Positions 39,931-52,950 of a stretch of 64,000 nt of DNA are shown here, piece after piece. Below the pieces are notes generated by a model, which saw only the letters and a list, made by a program, of their open reading frames with translations, did not search any database and was not told the origin of the DNA. Each line of letters starts with the position of its first letter. Position 1 is the stretch's first letter. The stretch comes from Trebouxia sp. TZW2008 (lineage: Eukaryota; Chlorophyta; Trebouxiophyceae; Trebouxiales; Trebouxiaceae): assembly GCA_002118135.1 (NCBI GenBank), contig BDIU01000362.1, positions 44,755 through 108,754 on the forward strand, given 5' to 3'. A program made the position numbers and the translations under genes.

Positions 39931-40513
39931 GCATTAGGAAATTCTCTGTCGTGGGCGGCACGATGACAGGCAGAATACGTTGAAAACTTGCATCGCCAGC
40001 GTATGACAGCTCAATCTGAGGTGGCAACTCTGGTGTGTTGCATGCATTGTGCCATGCTCCTTTCCCAGGTGCAATCTGGCACCCAGTGTAGACACGACGC
40101 GAGTGATGCTCGATTTTCAGACCATTCAGGTGGAACGCTTTGGAAGTAACAGCGTAAAAGAATTTATGCAACAGAATCAGAAGATTGCAAGTCATCTTGC
40201 GTTACGGCAAGGATGTTCATCAAGATTTACACGCATGTGTCAAGATTTTACAGGCACTGACGAATTCAATTCAGAAAGAGAAAAGCCTTGCGAAGCGAAA
40301 CAGGAATTGCTATTCAAAGTCAGAACAGCAATTGGGTTTCAATAATTGCGTAGTTATTTAGGGCTGCACGCTGAGCCTTAAAACCAGTTGGAAAACAGTG
40401 AGCACACTCGACCTATATATGGACTGACACACACAGCTACACACCACACAATCAACAAACGTACCAGGCTAGCTATAAGGTAAAATGTTATTCCGCAACA
40501 ATATTTGCTGATG
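39931..40513. other. Spacer between retrotransposon and transporter
   Basis: Holds an open minus-strand frame (40195-39863) that runs into the retrotransposon tail and reads HHSRRVYTGCQIAPGKGAWH and QIELSYAGDASFQRILPVIV. It may be a gene fragment cut by the insertion. No family recognised. The rest is presumably the 3' UTR of the transporter. Confidence 0.35.
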
Positions 40514-43500
40514 TCAGAAGCCAAGGTAGAGCATAATAACATAGCCGAGAGTATTGATGACACCAAAAGCAAATACAGAGCTCAACAAGCCAACCTTGAG
40601 GAAATCCTTGGTGGTCACATATGTTGAACCTGTGCCATCATCCAATGCAATGGCATTCATGTTTGGGAAACCGCTAACTGGCAAACCCATTGCACCTGAG
40701 CACATCAGCGCAGCCCCCATCACCAGCAACTTGGGGTGGGCATTTGGCATGCCCTCTCCAACTGATTGCACTATCGGCAAAATGATCATTGCACCCACTG
40801 TATGTGATATGAAAGTGGTGCAAACCAAAACTAAAGCGCAGAAGATCATGAGGACTGGCCACAGGCCTAGGCCCCCAACAAAGTGACCAATCTCGTTGGC
40901 GATCGTCGATAGCAGACCCGAGCTCTTCACGCATTCGCCCAACGCCAGCCCGCCCATGGCAAGCATGACGACGTCCCAGAGGAAGCCATTCCAGTCGTCC
41001 TTGCCCAGGACGCCAGTGCCGAAGAAAGCAACCATCGGCAGGATCGCCAGCGTGCCCATCTCGCCCGTCCAGTGCTCCAACTTGGTGTTCGCGCACCACA
41101 AGCCGACCGTCAAGACACTGATGAACATGACGTACAGCTGAGTGGCAGTCCAGGGATCTTTGTTCGGCTTCAAAGGTCTGATCTCTTGCACCTCCTGCCC
41201 AGGTCGATACACCACAAGCAGCAACGCCCAGCACAGCAGGTCCACAAGCAGACCAATTGGCAAAGCGATGGCAAACCACTGCAACCAGCTGGGCGTGCTG
41301 CCGATCAGGACCATGCGCTCGATGGCAAAGATGTTTTGCGGACTGCTGATCGGGCTGGTCATGCCTCCCACATTTGACGCCAGTGCAATGCCCATCACCA
41401 AGCTGGCAGACACTGGGTGACCTACATCAGAACTTTCATGAGCTGATGCCTGCATACTGATTGTAGGCATTCATACTGAACAGTTGACATCCGCGCAGCA
41501 ACCAAATTTCAGCTGGCATAGCCTGCAAGGACAGGAGTTGATGTGCTTGCTGAAGCGCTTGCTTTATGCAGCTTCACAGTCAACAATCAAAGAAATGGGA
41601 TGAAAAGTGACAGTTGCTAAGAGAAGCAGCCGCAATGGCATACCTGCTGCTATGTCTGGGCTACAAAATGTACTCCACAGTTGCTATGCAATATTTCTGC
41701 ATTGCTATAACAGTCAACATGCTTACACTATGTTGGACACATGCTGCGCAACAAAACATATCTGCTATGCAAGTTCTGAAGATCGGCAGCACCAGGCATG
41801 CTTACACTGTGCTTGATGGTCGCTCAGAGCAGTAGACGCATTGGCATACCTGCTGCATAAGTTCTGAGAATGGGCTGCACCAACCCAAAGCACAGCACAG
41901 GCGCTGCAACATTGGAAATGAACATGCTGAGGAATGTAGCCACCAGCATGTTTGCCAACAGCACCCAGTGCGGCCGCCTGCTCACTCGACTCAGAATTGC
42001 TGTTGCCATTGACTTAGCAATAAAGTGTTTGCTGAGGGCTCCCGCAATTGCAAAACCTCCCAACAGCAACATGATGACCTGCAGCCATGTCAGCACCATG
42101 ATTCTCTTGCGTGACTCACAACACACCGACAATGATTGATCATTGATGAACATCAAAAGCTTGAAAAACTTGTGTAGACTTGTTTTGGGTGACTGCAAGT
42201 CATCAATGCCATGACAGGACTGCTGCAGTTGTGAGGCAGAGATGAGACGTTGGCTGACAAGCTCAATGATAAAGATCACAGCAACAGCGTCTTGGACTTT
42301 ATGACAATGCATGATTGTCATGGACTTTGTGGTTAGGGTTCAAAGTGTGCAGGTTGGCTGGTTGCATCATTGGGGAGACACTCCAAGCAAACAGATCGTG
42401 TGCACCCTATTGTGCTTAAGCTTGCCTGCTTGTCACCAGAGGGATTGCTTCAAGTGCCTCATCAATGCGGACCGCTCAATCTGCAATTTTAGGGGCGCAG
42501 TACATGCATGAGAGCATGAAATGCACTGCAATTGCATATAGACTGTAAAAGGCATGCTAGCAAACCTACACAGAACAAGCTGTGTGTACCTGAGAGAACA
42601 TGGCGTGGAAGACTTGTGGGGCTGCCTCTTGAGCCGTCAAGCGTACTGTATGACCGTCCTGCTGTTTCGTCAAGACCCGCAAAGTCACTGCAGTGGCAAA
42701 ATCCTCAATGTCAAACTAAAACAAGAGCAATGCGGAGCTTCAACAGAGGCACTATGAGGGTTATAAGGGTGGAGGAGATGCAAAAGGGCAGGGCCTCTGA
42801 CCACCACAACATGGACCCCAAGCTGGAAAATGGTATGGGCAAACAGTGCTTCAGCAATCAAGAGAGCTATCGAAAATATGCAATGCTACAAGGTCAAATG
42901 AGATGTTGACAGACAGATTCAGATTGCATACCTGCCAGGAGCGGTATGAGGGTAGAGGTGATAAAGAGCGGCAAAGCCTCCGTGCACCACAGCATAGACA
43001 CAAAGGCCAGCAGCGCTGCACAGTTCTGCTCCTGAGGCCGCTTGAAAATGGGCACATCTGCATATGCAGAAGGGGATATTTGATGCACATCATTTACAGG
43101 GACATTGGACAAGGAGATGTGAATATGCCCATCTGCACATGCAGCTCTGTAGTGCATGAATTCCAAACTGATGTCAGACTAGCAGAGGTTGGCTTGTCTG
43201 AGGCTGCATGAAGATGGGCAGATTTGCATGCGCAATTGTTCAGGCCGCTATCTGCAAGATTTCTTGCAAACAAGCAATCAATCAACTGATCAATCAAGCA
43301 AATGTCCCATTCTTGCCTCTTTCAAAACACTTCAACACCCAAACAACCAATTGATCAGCAGTCACAAGTAGTGATCAACAAGTAGTGATCAACATTGCTT
43401 ACTCAGTAGCACTGCCAGCACAGTGAGAGACGCCAGGACTGCAGTGATCTGCTTCTTGTTGCGCTTCAGCACTGAACCCATGTTGAGCTCCTTGGCGCCC

Positions 43501-46500
43501 AGCTTGGCTCTATCAGGCCCCACCACCACATTAGTGCCTCTGCGCTGCATGGCAACCATCTCCCTCCACACTGTGACAAAGCTTTGACTTTGTATAAGGC
43601 ATAGAGATTGTAACACAACAAATTCAATGCAAGGGCAAGTTCAGCTGAACGCCTCAAGCATGGGCCATGCTCAACATCGACGCGCTGTCTGCCTGCTGTG
43701 TTGATGAGTGCACAACTGTACAAGCCAAGACGCATTCAGCAGCCAGATTATATGCCTACTTTTTGCTGCAGAATTGGTGTATGCGTTTTGCCTCTGCATG
43801 AGAGCCTCTTTGTATTGATCCAACTTTTAACGGATCTAGCCAGAGCCATTCAGGGCCTGGTCTTCCACTTCAGCAATTTATTTGGCCACAAGTTGCCCTT
43901 GCCATGAGGAATACACAAAGCACATCATTCTGGATGATAGGGTGGGGTGTAGGGCAACTACCACTTGAGTTGCACTACAGCCCAAAGATTCATTCATGAG
44001 TGGCACGCTTCATGTACCTTGCACAAAGAGCAAGTTGCAGTCACAAAACATCATGCATGAATGATGCTGTTGTCTCACATCATCGGACCAGAGCAAACTT
44101 GCAGTTAAGCTGCTATCAGATGCACCACACGAGAATTGCCCAATTCTCATCCTCACAACAACCACCCATCATCAGCAGTGAATAAGCGCTGCCTGTCAAC
44201 TGTCTTTGACAAGAAAGCTGACCTGGCCTGTTGATCCAGGGATCATGTGTATTGCAAATCCCACTCAAAAATGCTGTCATGGGCCATGCGCGCATGCGCC
44301 AGCTTCTCTGTTGAGGTACACCTAACACAATCTCTGCTATGGTATTGCCAGTCATGACTCTTTATACCTGTGTGCTCCCTAAGCATCAGCTGTAGCTGCA
44401 AGTGTTAAGGGACTTGCTGTGCTGCCAGCTGTGCTGATGCTGTCAAGCACAAATGACAGCACAGGCAGCAGGATTCAGTGGTATGCAGTCTCATACCTGT
44501 ATGTCTCCTAAACGTCAGCTGGTCTTGTCTATGACGGCCAAGCTCGACTTTGGCTTGATCTTCCCTGCCTCTGTGTGTCAAGATGGCACACTCAAGCGTA
44601 AGACTGCTATGTCAGGTCATGCATTCTCATACCTGTGATTGATTCTGTCTTGAAACATCTGAGACTAGCTGCAGCTGAGATTGCTGTGATGTGAGATGTG
44701 CTATGCTGCCAGCTGTGCTGCTGCTATCATTTGTAAGTGACAAACGGTTTTGAGTTGTGCACAATTTTATACCTGTGTGTCCCATTCAAATGTCAGCTGG
44801 TCTCGTCTGTACTGTCCAAGCTCCATATCAGCTTAATGTTCACCTCCTCTGTTGGCCAACATGGCATACTCATGCAGATGATTGTTAACAAAGTCAAGAA
44901 TTGTCATACCTGTGTTCCTCTCAAATGTCAGCTGGTCTCGTCTGTGTCGCCCAAGCTCCATTTCTGCTTGATCTTCCCCTCCACTGTGCGCCAAGATGGC
45001 ATACTCATGCACTACACTGTTCTTCAGTCCCTCAAGAGCACCTTTGCGCTGCTCCTTCTGTAGTGTATCTGAGACTGTTGGCATCAACTTGCTTGACAGC
45101 TCATTGTTGGTCATTTTGTCATGCTTCTTCAAAATCTTCCTGCACGACATGTTCACAACTGACATTGCATGCGTAGAAGCCATACGTCTTGTCATGAAGC
45201 TGTCTGTAAGGAGTGTTGACAGCACGTACTATTGAAAGTCGAGGCTTTGAGTTTCCTTAACTCAGAAAGCTGGCGCATGCATGCTTGGCTTGAGTGTAGA
45301 AGCGTGCCTGAATGTCAGTGACAGCAACCTGACCAGAGCTCAACTGCATGCACTGCAGCAGATATCTGTGACTGACGTTATGCCCAACGAGGAACAATGT
45401 TCTGGGTGTAAACTCAGGCAAAAGAATGGCAGATACAGTAGATCATTCTCACTACACTTCATCCTGTTGGATGCAGCATACCTGAACCCGTCATAGTTCA
45501 GCTCTACAAACTTGGACAGGTTGTCAAGATTTATGTAGACATCAGTGAGCGCCGCGCTCAAGCGCTCCTTGATGTTCCTGGGTACATTGATGTCACTCCA
45601 GAAAGCAATGCGCTGCTCCTCTGGTAGGGACTGCCCACCCTCAACATCCATGGACCCAGGACCTGCATCACATGTGAATAGTCAAGATTCCATGTAGTGG
45701 ATTAGATTGCTATTGTTGATGTTCCTGGGCCCTTTGTAATCCGATCCAGAGAGCAATGCGCTGCTCCTCTGAGAGAAACTGCGCATTGAATAAAACGATT
45801 GTTTTGAGAATGTAGTGAGAACGACCATTCCACATGAGTGTTCTGCGCATGTTAATATGGTTGTAGAAAGCGATGCGCTGCTCCCCTGGAAGAGACTGAT
45901 CACCCTCAACATCGTGGATTCAGGACCCATGTATGATGCAACAAGTGTCCTGACAATGATTCAAGATAATTGTTGTTTTGATAGTTGATAGATCCTGGAC
46001 CGCGGTTAATCATGATCATCACACAAACGACCAATGCTCTGTGAATGTCAGACAAGGGCTAGCGATACTGGGACAGCATGGCATTTGCAGCATAGTGGGC
46101 TAACATACTTCACAACAGTCACTCTGGCAGATCTTTTCATCGAAGATTTAATATGCGCTTCCAAACAAGCTTGGTGCTTGATGCATGCAACAGTCAACAA
46201 ATAGTTGTCATGACAATCTTGGTACTTGATGCATGCAACAGTCAACAGACAGTTGTCATGACAATCTTGGCACTTGATGCATGCAGCAGTCAACAAACAG
46301 TGCAAACAACAGGGCAGCTGTCAGTCAAATTTTGGAGGATTGATGACGAAGTGCACACCTGACAAGCCTCGTCTTTCTGCATCTGCTACCTTGACCAGTA
46401 CTGATGACACCTCAGCATCAAGCTCATCAAACTGCAGGCAGCATCAGCAATGCAATAGGTATCTTGTCTAGACAGATGAATTGCAAATGCCAAGGATGAC

Positions 46501-47061
46501 AACCGAAGCAGCTTGCCCGACTGTTGACACTGTGCTGCAAAAGTCCCCAAATGCAGGATGCAACCATGTGGCTGAAGTTGCCACGATGTGGCATCACCGG
46601 GATAGTTAATAAGGCAGGGACTGGAAGCAGGCAGGAAATTGTGTACTGCAAATGGCGCAGTCAAGACCAATGCAATGCTCTTCTGATGCAAGTTGCTGCC
46701 TGCAGACAGAAGCGTGTTGCAGAATGTATGAGAGGGCTTTGCACACCTTCTCAACATAGAATGACTTGACTCTCGCCAACTCTTCATGAATTTCACGCTC
46801 AAAAATGCCCTCATCTATGTGACTAGTCTCAATGCCTGAGCTGGTTCTGTGAAGCATGGTGGAGCTTTGCCTCGCTAGCAGTGGTGCAGTTGAGTTGCTG
46901 AAGTCTAAAGATGGCCGGTGTTCAGGAACTGGAGTGAGAGAGCCATTGGCATTCTGCAGCTGCTCCAAGCGAAATATCATTTTCTTCAGTTTGGAATAGG
47001 CCACATAGTGGTGCCGCCAATCAGGTACGCTGTTGGCTTTCAAAGCTTGAGAGAACTTCAT
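40514..47061 (-). CDS. SPX-SLC13 (DASS) phosphate transporter
   Basis: An N-terminal SPX domain is followed by a divalent-anion/sodium symporter domain, as in yeast PHO87/90/91 and algal PTC-type proteins. These move inorganic phosphate across the plasma or vacuolar/acidocalcisome membrane and are gated by inositol pyrophosphates bound to SPX. Phase-checked exons: 47061-46747 (MKFSQALKANSVPDWRHHYV), 46431-46359, 45662-45482 (NIKERLSAALTDVYINLDNL), 45139-44910 (KILKKHDKMTNNE). Further exons lie near 43582-43410, 43060-42930, 42725-42595 and 42080-41855, then 41421-40514. Transporter motifs: WCTEALPLFITSTLIPLLAG, VIMLLLGGFAIAGALSKHF, ATFLSMFISNVAAPVLCFG, and HTVGAMIILPIVQSVG near the C terminus; stop at 40514. 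The SPX Lys cluster (KILKKHDK) is intact. The call is strong; membrane location is not determined. Confidence 0.9.
41740..41890 (-). repeat. Copy of transporter exon 3' end
   Basis: The 3' end and donor region of the exon ending near 41855 (CTGCATAAGTTCTGAGAATG on plus) is repeated with changes at about 41763-41795. A fainter third copy lies near 41640-41660. Confidence 0.55.
42735..42840 (-). pseudogene. Decayed copy of the ALPLFITS transporter exon
   Basis: Base-level similarity to the exon at 43060-42930: the segment for SMLWCTEALPLFITSTLIPL is recognisable on the minus strand but with altered frame and stops. It precedes the next functional exon (about 42725). Confidence 0.55.
44355..44900 (-). 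repeat. Four decoy copies of SPX exon 4's 3' part
   Basis: Exon 45139-44910 ends with the segment for AILAHSGGEDQAEMELGRHR and RDQLTFERNTG and a GTATGA donor. Related segments ending in ACAGGTATGA- or ACAGGTATAA-like donors lie near 44870-44770, 44600-44495, 44650-44630 and 44400-44365. They decrease in length and carry stops. Confidence 0.7.
45690..45935 (-). repeat. Two partial copies of SPX exon 3 start
   Basis: The 5' part of exon 45662-45482 (SMDVEGGQSLPEEQRIAFWS) recurs in degraded form at about 45925-45860 and 45780-45725, keeping GCAATGCGCTGCTCCTCTG-type sequence. Confidence 0.65.
46165..46310. repeat. Three-unit 48-bp tandem repeat
   Basis: Units contain CTTGATGCATGCAACAGTCA, ACA and GTTGTCATGACAATCTTGG. 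The third unit is partial. It lies between transporter exons 2 and 3. Confidence 0.9.
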
Positions 47062-48409
47062 GCTGATAGCACCAGTTGACTATGTCGATCAGTTCAAAGC
47101 CTCAAATCTGCAGACGCGAAATCCCATCGCGTTGCACCTGGCGACGACCCGAAACGATCTCACAGTCCAGAACATTTCAGGGCGCATCTTGTAGGCATCG
47201 ACGATGCGTTGCGCTCACCTCTTGACAAACAAGCACTTGTTTGCTAGCACCGCCTGAACACCACCGAGAAAAGCACAAGGTCACAGCAGCTATCGGTCAC
47301 TAGGGCTTCTCGGCGCATACGCACTTGCCGCTGCCCAGCAATTCAGGCGCTTATTGTGTCAATGTTTCGTTCAAAGCCTGTGTTTCCGCCAGCAACTGAG
47401 CAGAAGTCTGCGAAAAGATGCCAGCCATTCGTCTTCTGCTTCATTTTGTTAGTTGGCACGTGCAGACACGGTGAGGCCAAAGTTCAAATGACTCGATGTC
47501 ACATTGACAACCCCAGCATGTATGCGCTGACAAGTGATGGCTGAGACTGGACTGCAATTTGACGCTCCTTGAAGCTGATACATGCATACATACAGCTGTA
47601 TACTGCAGTGCTGCATTGATGACATGACATGCTGGCAAAAGTGCTACTGACTTGAACATAACAGCTTGACGACACGATTGCGCAGCTATACAAACCGCAA
47701 AGCGTATCACATCAGTACATCACGTACTAGATCACCCAATGCCCATGCCATTGAAGTAGTCCTCTTACACATACTATCATATGCTCAAAAAACTGGTCAA
47801 TCAATCTTGCAGATCATCCCAAATTGTCCTGTTTAGCAGCAATACACTCAGAACATGTATCACTATCCAGACTGTCACCAGAGACGCAAGAAAAGTAGAG
47901 TCTCTGAATCTGAGTATTTGCTAGCACATCTCACCTCAAGCTGAAGCTGTATACTACATCAGTAAAAGAAGCCTACATAAACTTGATCTGAGTCGCTACA
48001 CATCTGAGGGAAAAGGCAAGACTTAATACCCACATAAGAAGGGCAAAATCTGAAGTGATGTCAAAATACTATGCTATGAAACTGTCTTATACTATTCAGC
48101 GAATAAAATGCAGCACTCAAGCCCAAAAGATTACTAGTAAACACCGCTGTGGAATGCCTGGGGAAAAGGGTGAACTTGCACTTCAGGGCAGGGGCATAGC
48201 TGCAGAGACCTGCATTTGACTGCCACCGAACAAGATTCACGCAAACACGGCTTGAATACAGCCAGAAATCCAGAAAGTAATCATGGCATACCTCTCATGC
48301 TGCCATAAAGACAGCAGCACAACTGGCATCCACAAGGTCTGATTGCATCACCTTCACCATAACCCAACTTTGATCGCTGCCATCACTGTCAACAGTTGAA
48401 ACCCACTGC
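47062..48409. other. Intergenic region, transporter 5' / cyclase 3'
   Basis: Both flanking genes run on the minus strand. The stretch should hold the transporter promoter and 5' UTR (from 47062 up) and the cyclase 3' UTR. A 62-codon plus-strand frame at 47356-47544 with a hydrophobic stretch (FVFCFILLVGTC) has no support. No RNA gene or repeat seen. Confidence 0.5.
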
Positions 48410-51400
48410 TCAGAGAGACAGCTGTAGGTCAAGTACATCCATAAGCTGAACATTCATGCGGCAGCGGCGTGCTCTTGCTGCTAGCACACAGGTCGCCTTT
48501 CCTGCCTCAAGCACTGCGGTTCGCAGCTCCAAACGATCTGCCAACTCTTGTGGTAACACCTCCATGACCTGCAGCAAAACCAGGCACTCTAAGTTGTCAA
48601 ACGACCAGCAGCCATTGGAGCACTGTCAGACTAAGAACTTCAGTGCTATGGGACTATAAAGCAGCAATCAAGCAGCTACTAATTGAAGCTAGCTGGTGTC
48701 AAAAGGTGTATGTCTCTAGAAATGTATGCTAGGCTGCCTAAGGAGCTGAGAGCTGGGTGTGTGGTCAGTCAACTGCCTGCAAGCCTTCAACAGACGTATA
48801 CAAGCAAGGACTGTCAGCTGCGCAATTTGTTACAAAAGCCGTTATCAGCTGCACCTGCCTGTGATAGCCGCAAATAGATCACATCTGGCGTGCATATCTA
48901 TACATGCGGTCGCAGTCTTGAGTACTTTGCAGTCAGGATCAGGCATGGAAAAAAAACTTTGTAATGCACTGAGCCTAGCAATGATATCAGCGCGCTGACT
49001 CTTGTGCAGCATTTGTGCATGCAATCGAGCTATCATTGCAGCACAGCAGCAGATCACAGGACTGTCAAGGATTTTCTTGATGGTGGGTCCTGTAGCCATT
49101 CATTGCAATGCAACATGTTAGCAAGCTTCAGGGACCAGTGCGGCAGCTGTGATTAACAGAAAATGCCATGTTGCAGAAAAGCAAAGAAAGGCCCAGCACC
49201 AACAAATGTTATACCAAGAACTGCTTTATTAAAAAGCAACCCATGAAAAGTTGAGAGCCAAGTTGATGCGCCATGCTGCCCTCATGAGCTGAGGACAAGG
49301 GCAACTTGGGGCAATTGCTCTTGTCACTTTTACCAGCAGGTTGGATAGCATGGCAACAGTGCAACCTTACCTTGGACACACCAGGGATACCCTTGAATTT
49401 GAAAGACCCTATTGCCCACACCTCTACTGGCACTTTCTTCACAGGGTAAGGCTTCCCTTTGTTCTGATTGGGAGTCCACACAGGCCGCAGTGAAGCATCT
49501 GCATAGCAGCGGGACATCAGCAAAACATGAGCAAGACAAGGGACAAGCAAAATAAGATGAAACCGAGCAGATCGAGGGTATAGCTCAGGCATTTTTTGTC
49601 AACAGCTGTCAGACGAGATCTTATCAATGGCAATCAACTTGGCTGAGGCAAATTGAGTGGGGTTGCCTCACAAACTTGATGTAGCTTTGCACCAAGTTAC
49701 ATCAGGCAAGTTGACAAGTCACAGGAATCATGGAATGTCCTCGCAACAGTGTGGAAAGCAGCAAGGCCAATGCTAAATCAACTATGCAGCGTGGGTCATT
49801 CAGCTTTGTGCAACATAATGAATTTAGGCAATAGCAAGTCCTGACAGCCAGACCTTGTGCCTGGACATTGTGTTCATGGTGGCTTTGTACCCTTGAATGC
49901 ATGACAAGCTGCTGGTCATGCCAGCGGCAGTGTGTGAAACTTAGGCGGCATCAGGATGAAAGCTGTGCAACCTCGTCATAGTGCCAGCAATATACACAAT
50001 GCTTTACTGAAGTTGTCTGTTACTGGCTATTGAGAAGTGAGCCTGACATGGAAGCCATGATTGCATGGTTGATGCTTTCAAAGCAATGTCTTGTACGCTT
50101 CGCACAAGCAGCCAAGATCCCACTTAGAGCAAGAGCGCAATTACTTCCTTTTCCCATGGATGCCTACCTGTCTTGGTAGCAAGGTCTGCTTGCAGTTCCT
50201 TCTTGGCAATTTGAATTGCAATGCCATCAGACCAGGCCACTTTTGGGGCAGGGATCAAGCCCTTTGTGCGAGGCGATGGCAGCCTCTCACTGGAAGGGGA
50301 AAACTCCTCAGGTGGTGGGTCATAGTTGGGATCCAAGCTGTTTCCAGCAGATGCTAGCAGCTGCCTTGATGACTCCCCAGCCTTGATCTTCTTGTCAATT
50401 GAGCCACGGTAGGCTTTGGTCATCAGAACGCCACTCTCCTTGCGCCCTTGCAGCGGTCCTAAGGACTTCAGAAAGGCCAACATGTGGCAGTTGCTGACTG
50501 CCAAAGGGCTGTGTGATGCAAAGGGGCTGCAGTAAGCCTCTTCCAGTTTGTCTGGACGAGGTGTGCTGTCTCCTGAGGAGCCTCTGGACGATGCCTCCTG
50601 CAAGGCGGCCGGCAGACCAAGGCCAAAGTTGTCAGGCGACTCAGCTGCAGCCGGAGCAGCAGAACGTCCTAAGGCCCACCGCCGAATCTCATTCAGCGGC
50701 ACACTTGCGCTGCGTTTCTGTAGCTCGGCGGGCTCATCCAGAGACATAGACTTGCTCCCTGGCCGTCCAGCCGGCCTGCCTGCTAGGCGGTCGAACATTG
50801 CCAAAGCAAGAGATTGCTTTCCATCCTGCGGAGGACATGACTTGGGGGCACCGCCGTCTCCTCGCCACTCTGTGACAATGCTGTCCATGATATGCTCTTC
50901 TATCAACACCTGACCGCCTTGAGCGGCGCACAGCAAGCGAGCAGCCCGGTTGACTGCTGAGCCAAAGTAGTCTGCCCTACCTGTTGAAGTATGGGGGCAT
51001 ATCTTGGCCATCTTGCCAGGCACAATGCCAACCTACAAGCATATCTCCAGTAAGCCGTGGTCATGGCATAAGCAACACAGTGTTGCTTCACGTGGCAAGG
51101 CGGCTAGATCTTTAAGCACAGAAGCCATCATCCAGTGCAGCCAGAGCTACATGCAGATTGCACCAGTGCCAGGGCTCAGTTTGTAAGGTTTTGTGTTGTG
51201 CAAACTCAAGAGCATGCTGTGCAGCTGTTCTCACCTTGGCAGCCAGCCCTTTCATCAGCAGCTGATTGGACGTCTTTGACCTGACCTCAGCTGTGATGTC
51301 ATACTGCTCCAATACTCTTGACCAGGAAGCTCTGCAATGGCAGCACATAGCTCATTCGCAATGGATAGCTGACTTGCAAGCATGCAGTGGAGTTGCGCCA

Positions 51401-52950
51401 TTTGCATGTCACAAGTGTGCTGAAGTATGCACAAAAGCATTGCACAGACAGCTTGCAGTAAATGCTCAACGGAACTGCTGTCAGATCTGCTTGTTGCCAC
51501 CATGACTGCATCAAATTCGCCATACTGCTGTGACATCAGCAGCAAGACTGGACTGAAGTGCATGCTGTCTGCAAAGAGACTAATGAGCCTACCTCAAAAG
51601 GGCAAGCTGTAGAATGACACTCCACTCTACAGCACCCCTAGGCTCAGCAAAGGCTATCATAAATAGCCCATCCTGCACCGCACAGCAAGCTCTATTTGAT
51701 CTACTGAGGATAAGGTACACAGGCATTCTCACTTGTTGCTCTTGAGCTGAGCACAGGTATTGTGTCAAACATGCTGGACCCCTCCATGCAGCTCAGATCT
51801 CTTTGTTGCTTCAGTTGCAGTTACTTGTACTGTACTGATGCATGCAGACTACATCAGAAAGCTGCATTGCCATGTACATGATTGACAAGTGTAGATTAGT
51901 ACCTGTGAGATGCCAAGCTTTAGTTTGACCAAAACCCATAACGAAATTCAATTGCATGTGCTTTGCACGACGCATAACCACCAAGAGTTGCAAGCTGAGG
52001 AGCTCAACACTTGAGCGCTGAGGCTTCTATGCATTCCTTACTGATGATGTCAAGACTCAATGTTTTGTGGAACTGAGAAACCAAAGCACGCTCAGGTGGT
52101 TTGCATAGCAGAAATTAAACTGAGTATGGGCAAATAAGCGAGTGCTGGCATAGCTGTTGATTGTACCTTCTCTTGGCACTCATAGCCATTGCACAGCAGC
52201 AGCGTGGTGCGTACACAGGACTGGAAGTGGCGCAGGGCATCCTCTGCTGCTGCCAAATCCAGACGTAACAGCTCCTGCAGATCAAAGCTTGTGATTAATT
52301 TATTGATTGGTGGTTGACTGATTGATTTATTGCTTTCTTGACTGCTCAACCAGTTGACCAATCAATCAAACAATTGATTGGGTTGTTTCTGTGCTCATGC
52401 TCAGGCAAGATAGGTGGTCTATAGTTACGTATGCCTGTACCTCATCTGTGCCTAGGTACGCCTGTACCTTGTCTGTGCCTAGGTTATCCACACTCTATAC
52501 AGCAGGCCTGTGCATAGCTCGTGTTGGATAGGGTACAACAGAAAAGAGTCTGTAGCCAATCATTGCCGAAGACCCAAGGTAACCCCACACAACTGGCTAA
52601 CACCGTGGCAGCACACAAGCTGCAACTACAGGTGAACGGTAAGCCAAAGTATCATTCACAACAAGCACAGAACGATCAAGGTGTCTGCTTGCCCAGGCTA
52701 AACTGGCTGCTGAAAGCCCCTGAGCACACAAAGCATGCAAGCTCACAGCAGAAGATCTATTGCTTTGCACAATCTGCTCTCACCTTGTATTGAGCAGGAC
52801 CACAGAACACCAGAGTCACTGTTGCGCACGCATGTATGCTGGGCTGTTCGCCACCGACTCTTGGGCTATCAGGAATGTTGAGTGCTGGCTTGCTCTTTGG
52901 GTCTCGCATGACACCAGGCGCATCGCCAAAAGTGGGTGCAACCTGCATGT
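48410..52950 (-). CDS. Cyclase domain 2 (Asn-Arg half) and C terminus
   Basis: Exon near 52940-52800: VAPTFGDAPGVMRDPKSKPA and HACATVTLVFCGPAQYK, where the metal Asp is Cys. Then ELLRLDLAAAEDALRHFQSC and LLLCNGYECQEK (about 52275-52170), YGEFDAVMVATSR (about 51540), WSRVLEQYDITAEVRSKTSN and LLMKGLAAK (about 51330-51235), VGIVPGKMAKICPHTSTGRA with DYFGSAVNRAARLL (51030 down). A disordered insert to 50170 follows, then VEVWAIGSFKFKGIPGVSK (about 49500-49375) and the last exon 48568-48410, VMEVLPQELADRLELR. The order matches class III C2 domains. The insert between VNRAAR and the last strands is unusually long (about 250 residues). Confidence 0.8.

Noticed and set aside
40674..41279. 201-codon second minus-strand frame and plus-strand frames in the same place
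   Set aside because: Shadow frames of the GC-richer 908-base transporter exon.
47356..47544. 62-codon plus-strand frame with a signal-peptide-like stretch
   Set aside because: No following in-phase exon, no family similarity, and it lies where the transporter promoter is expected.
50513..50913. Plus-strand open frames of 78-121 codons
   Set aside because: Antisense to the long C-terminal cyclase exon (51030-50170), which is supported by DYFGSAVNRAARLL and splice phase.
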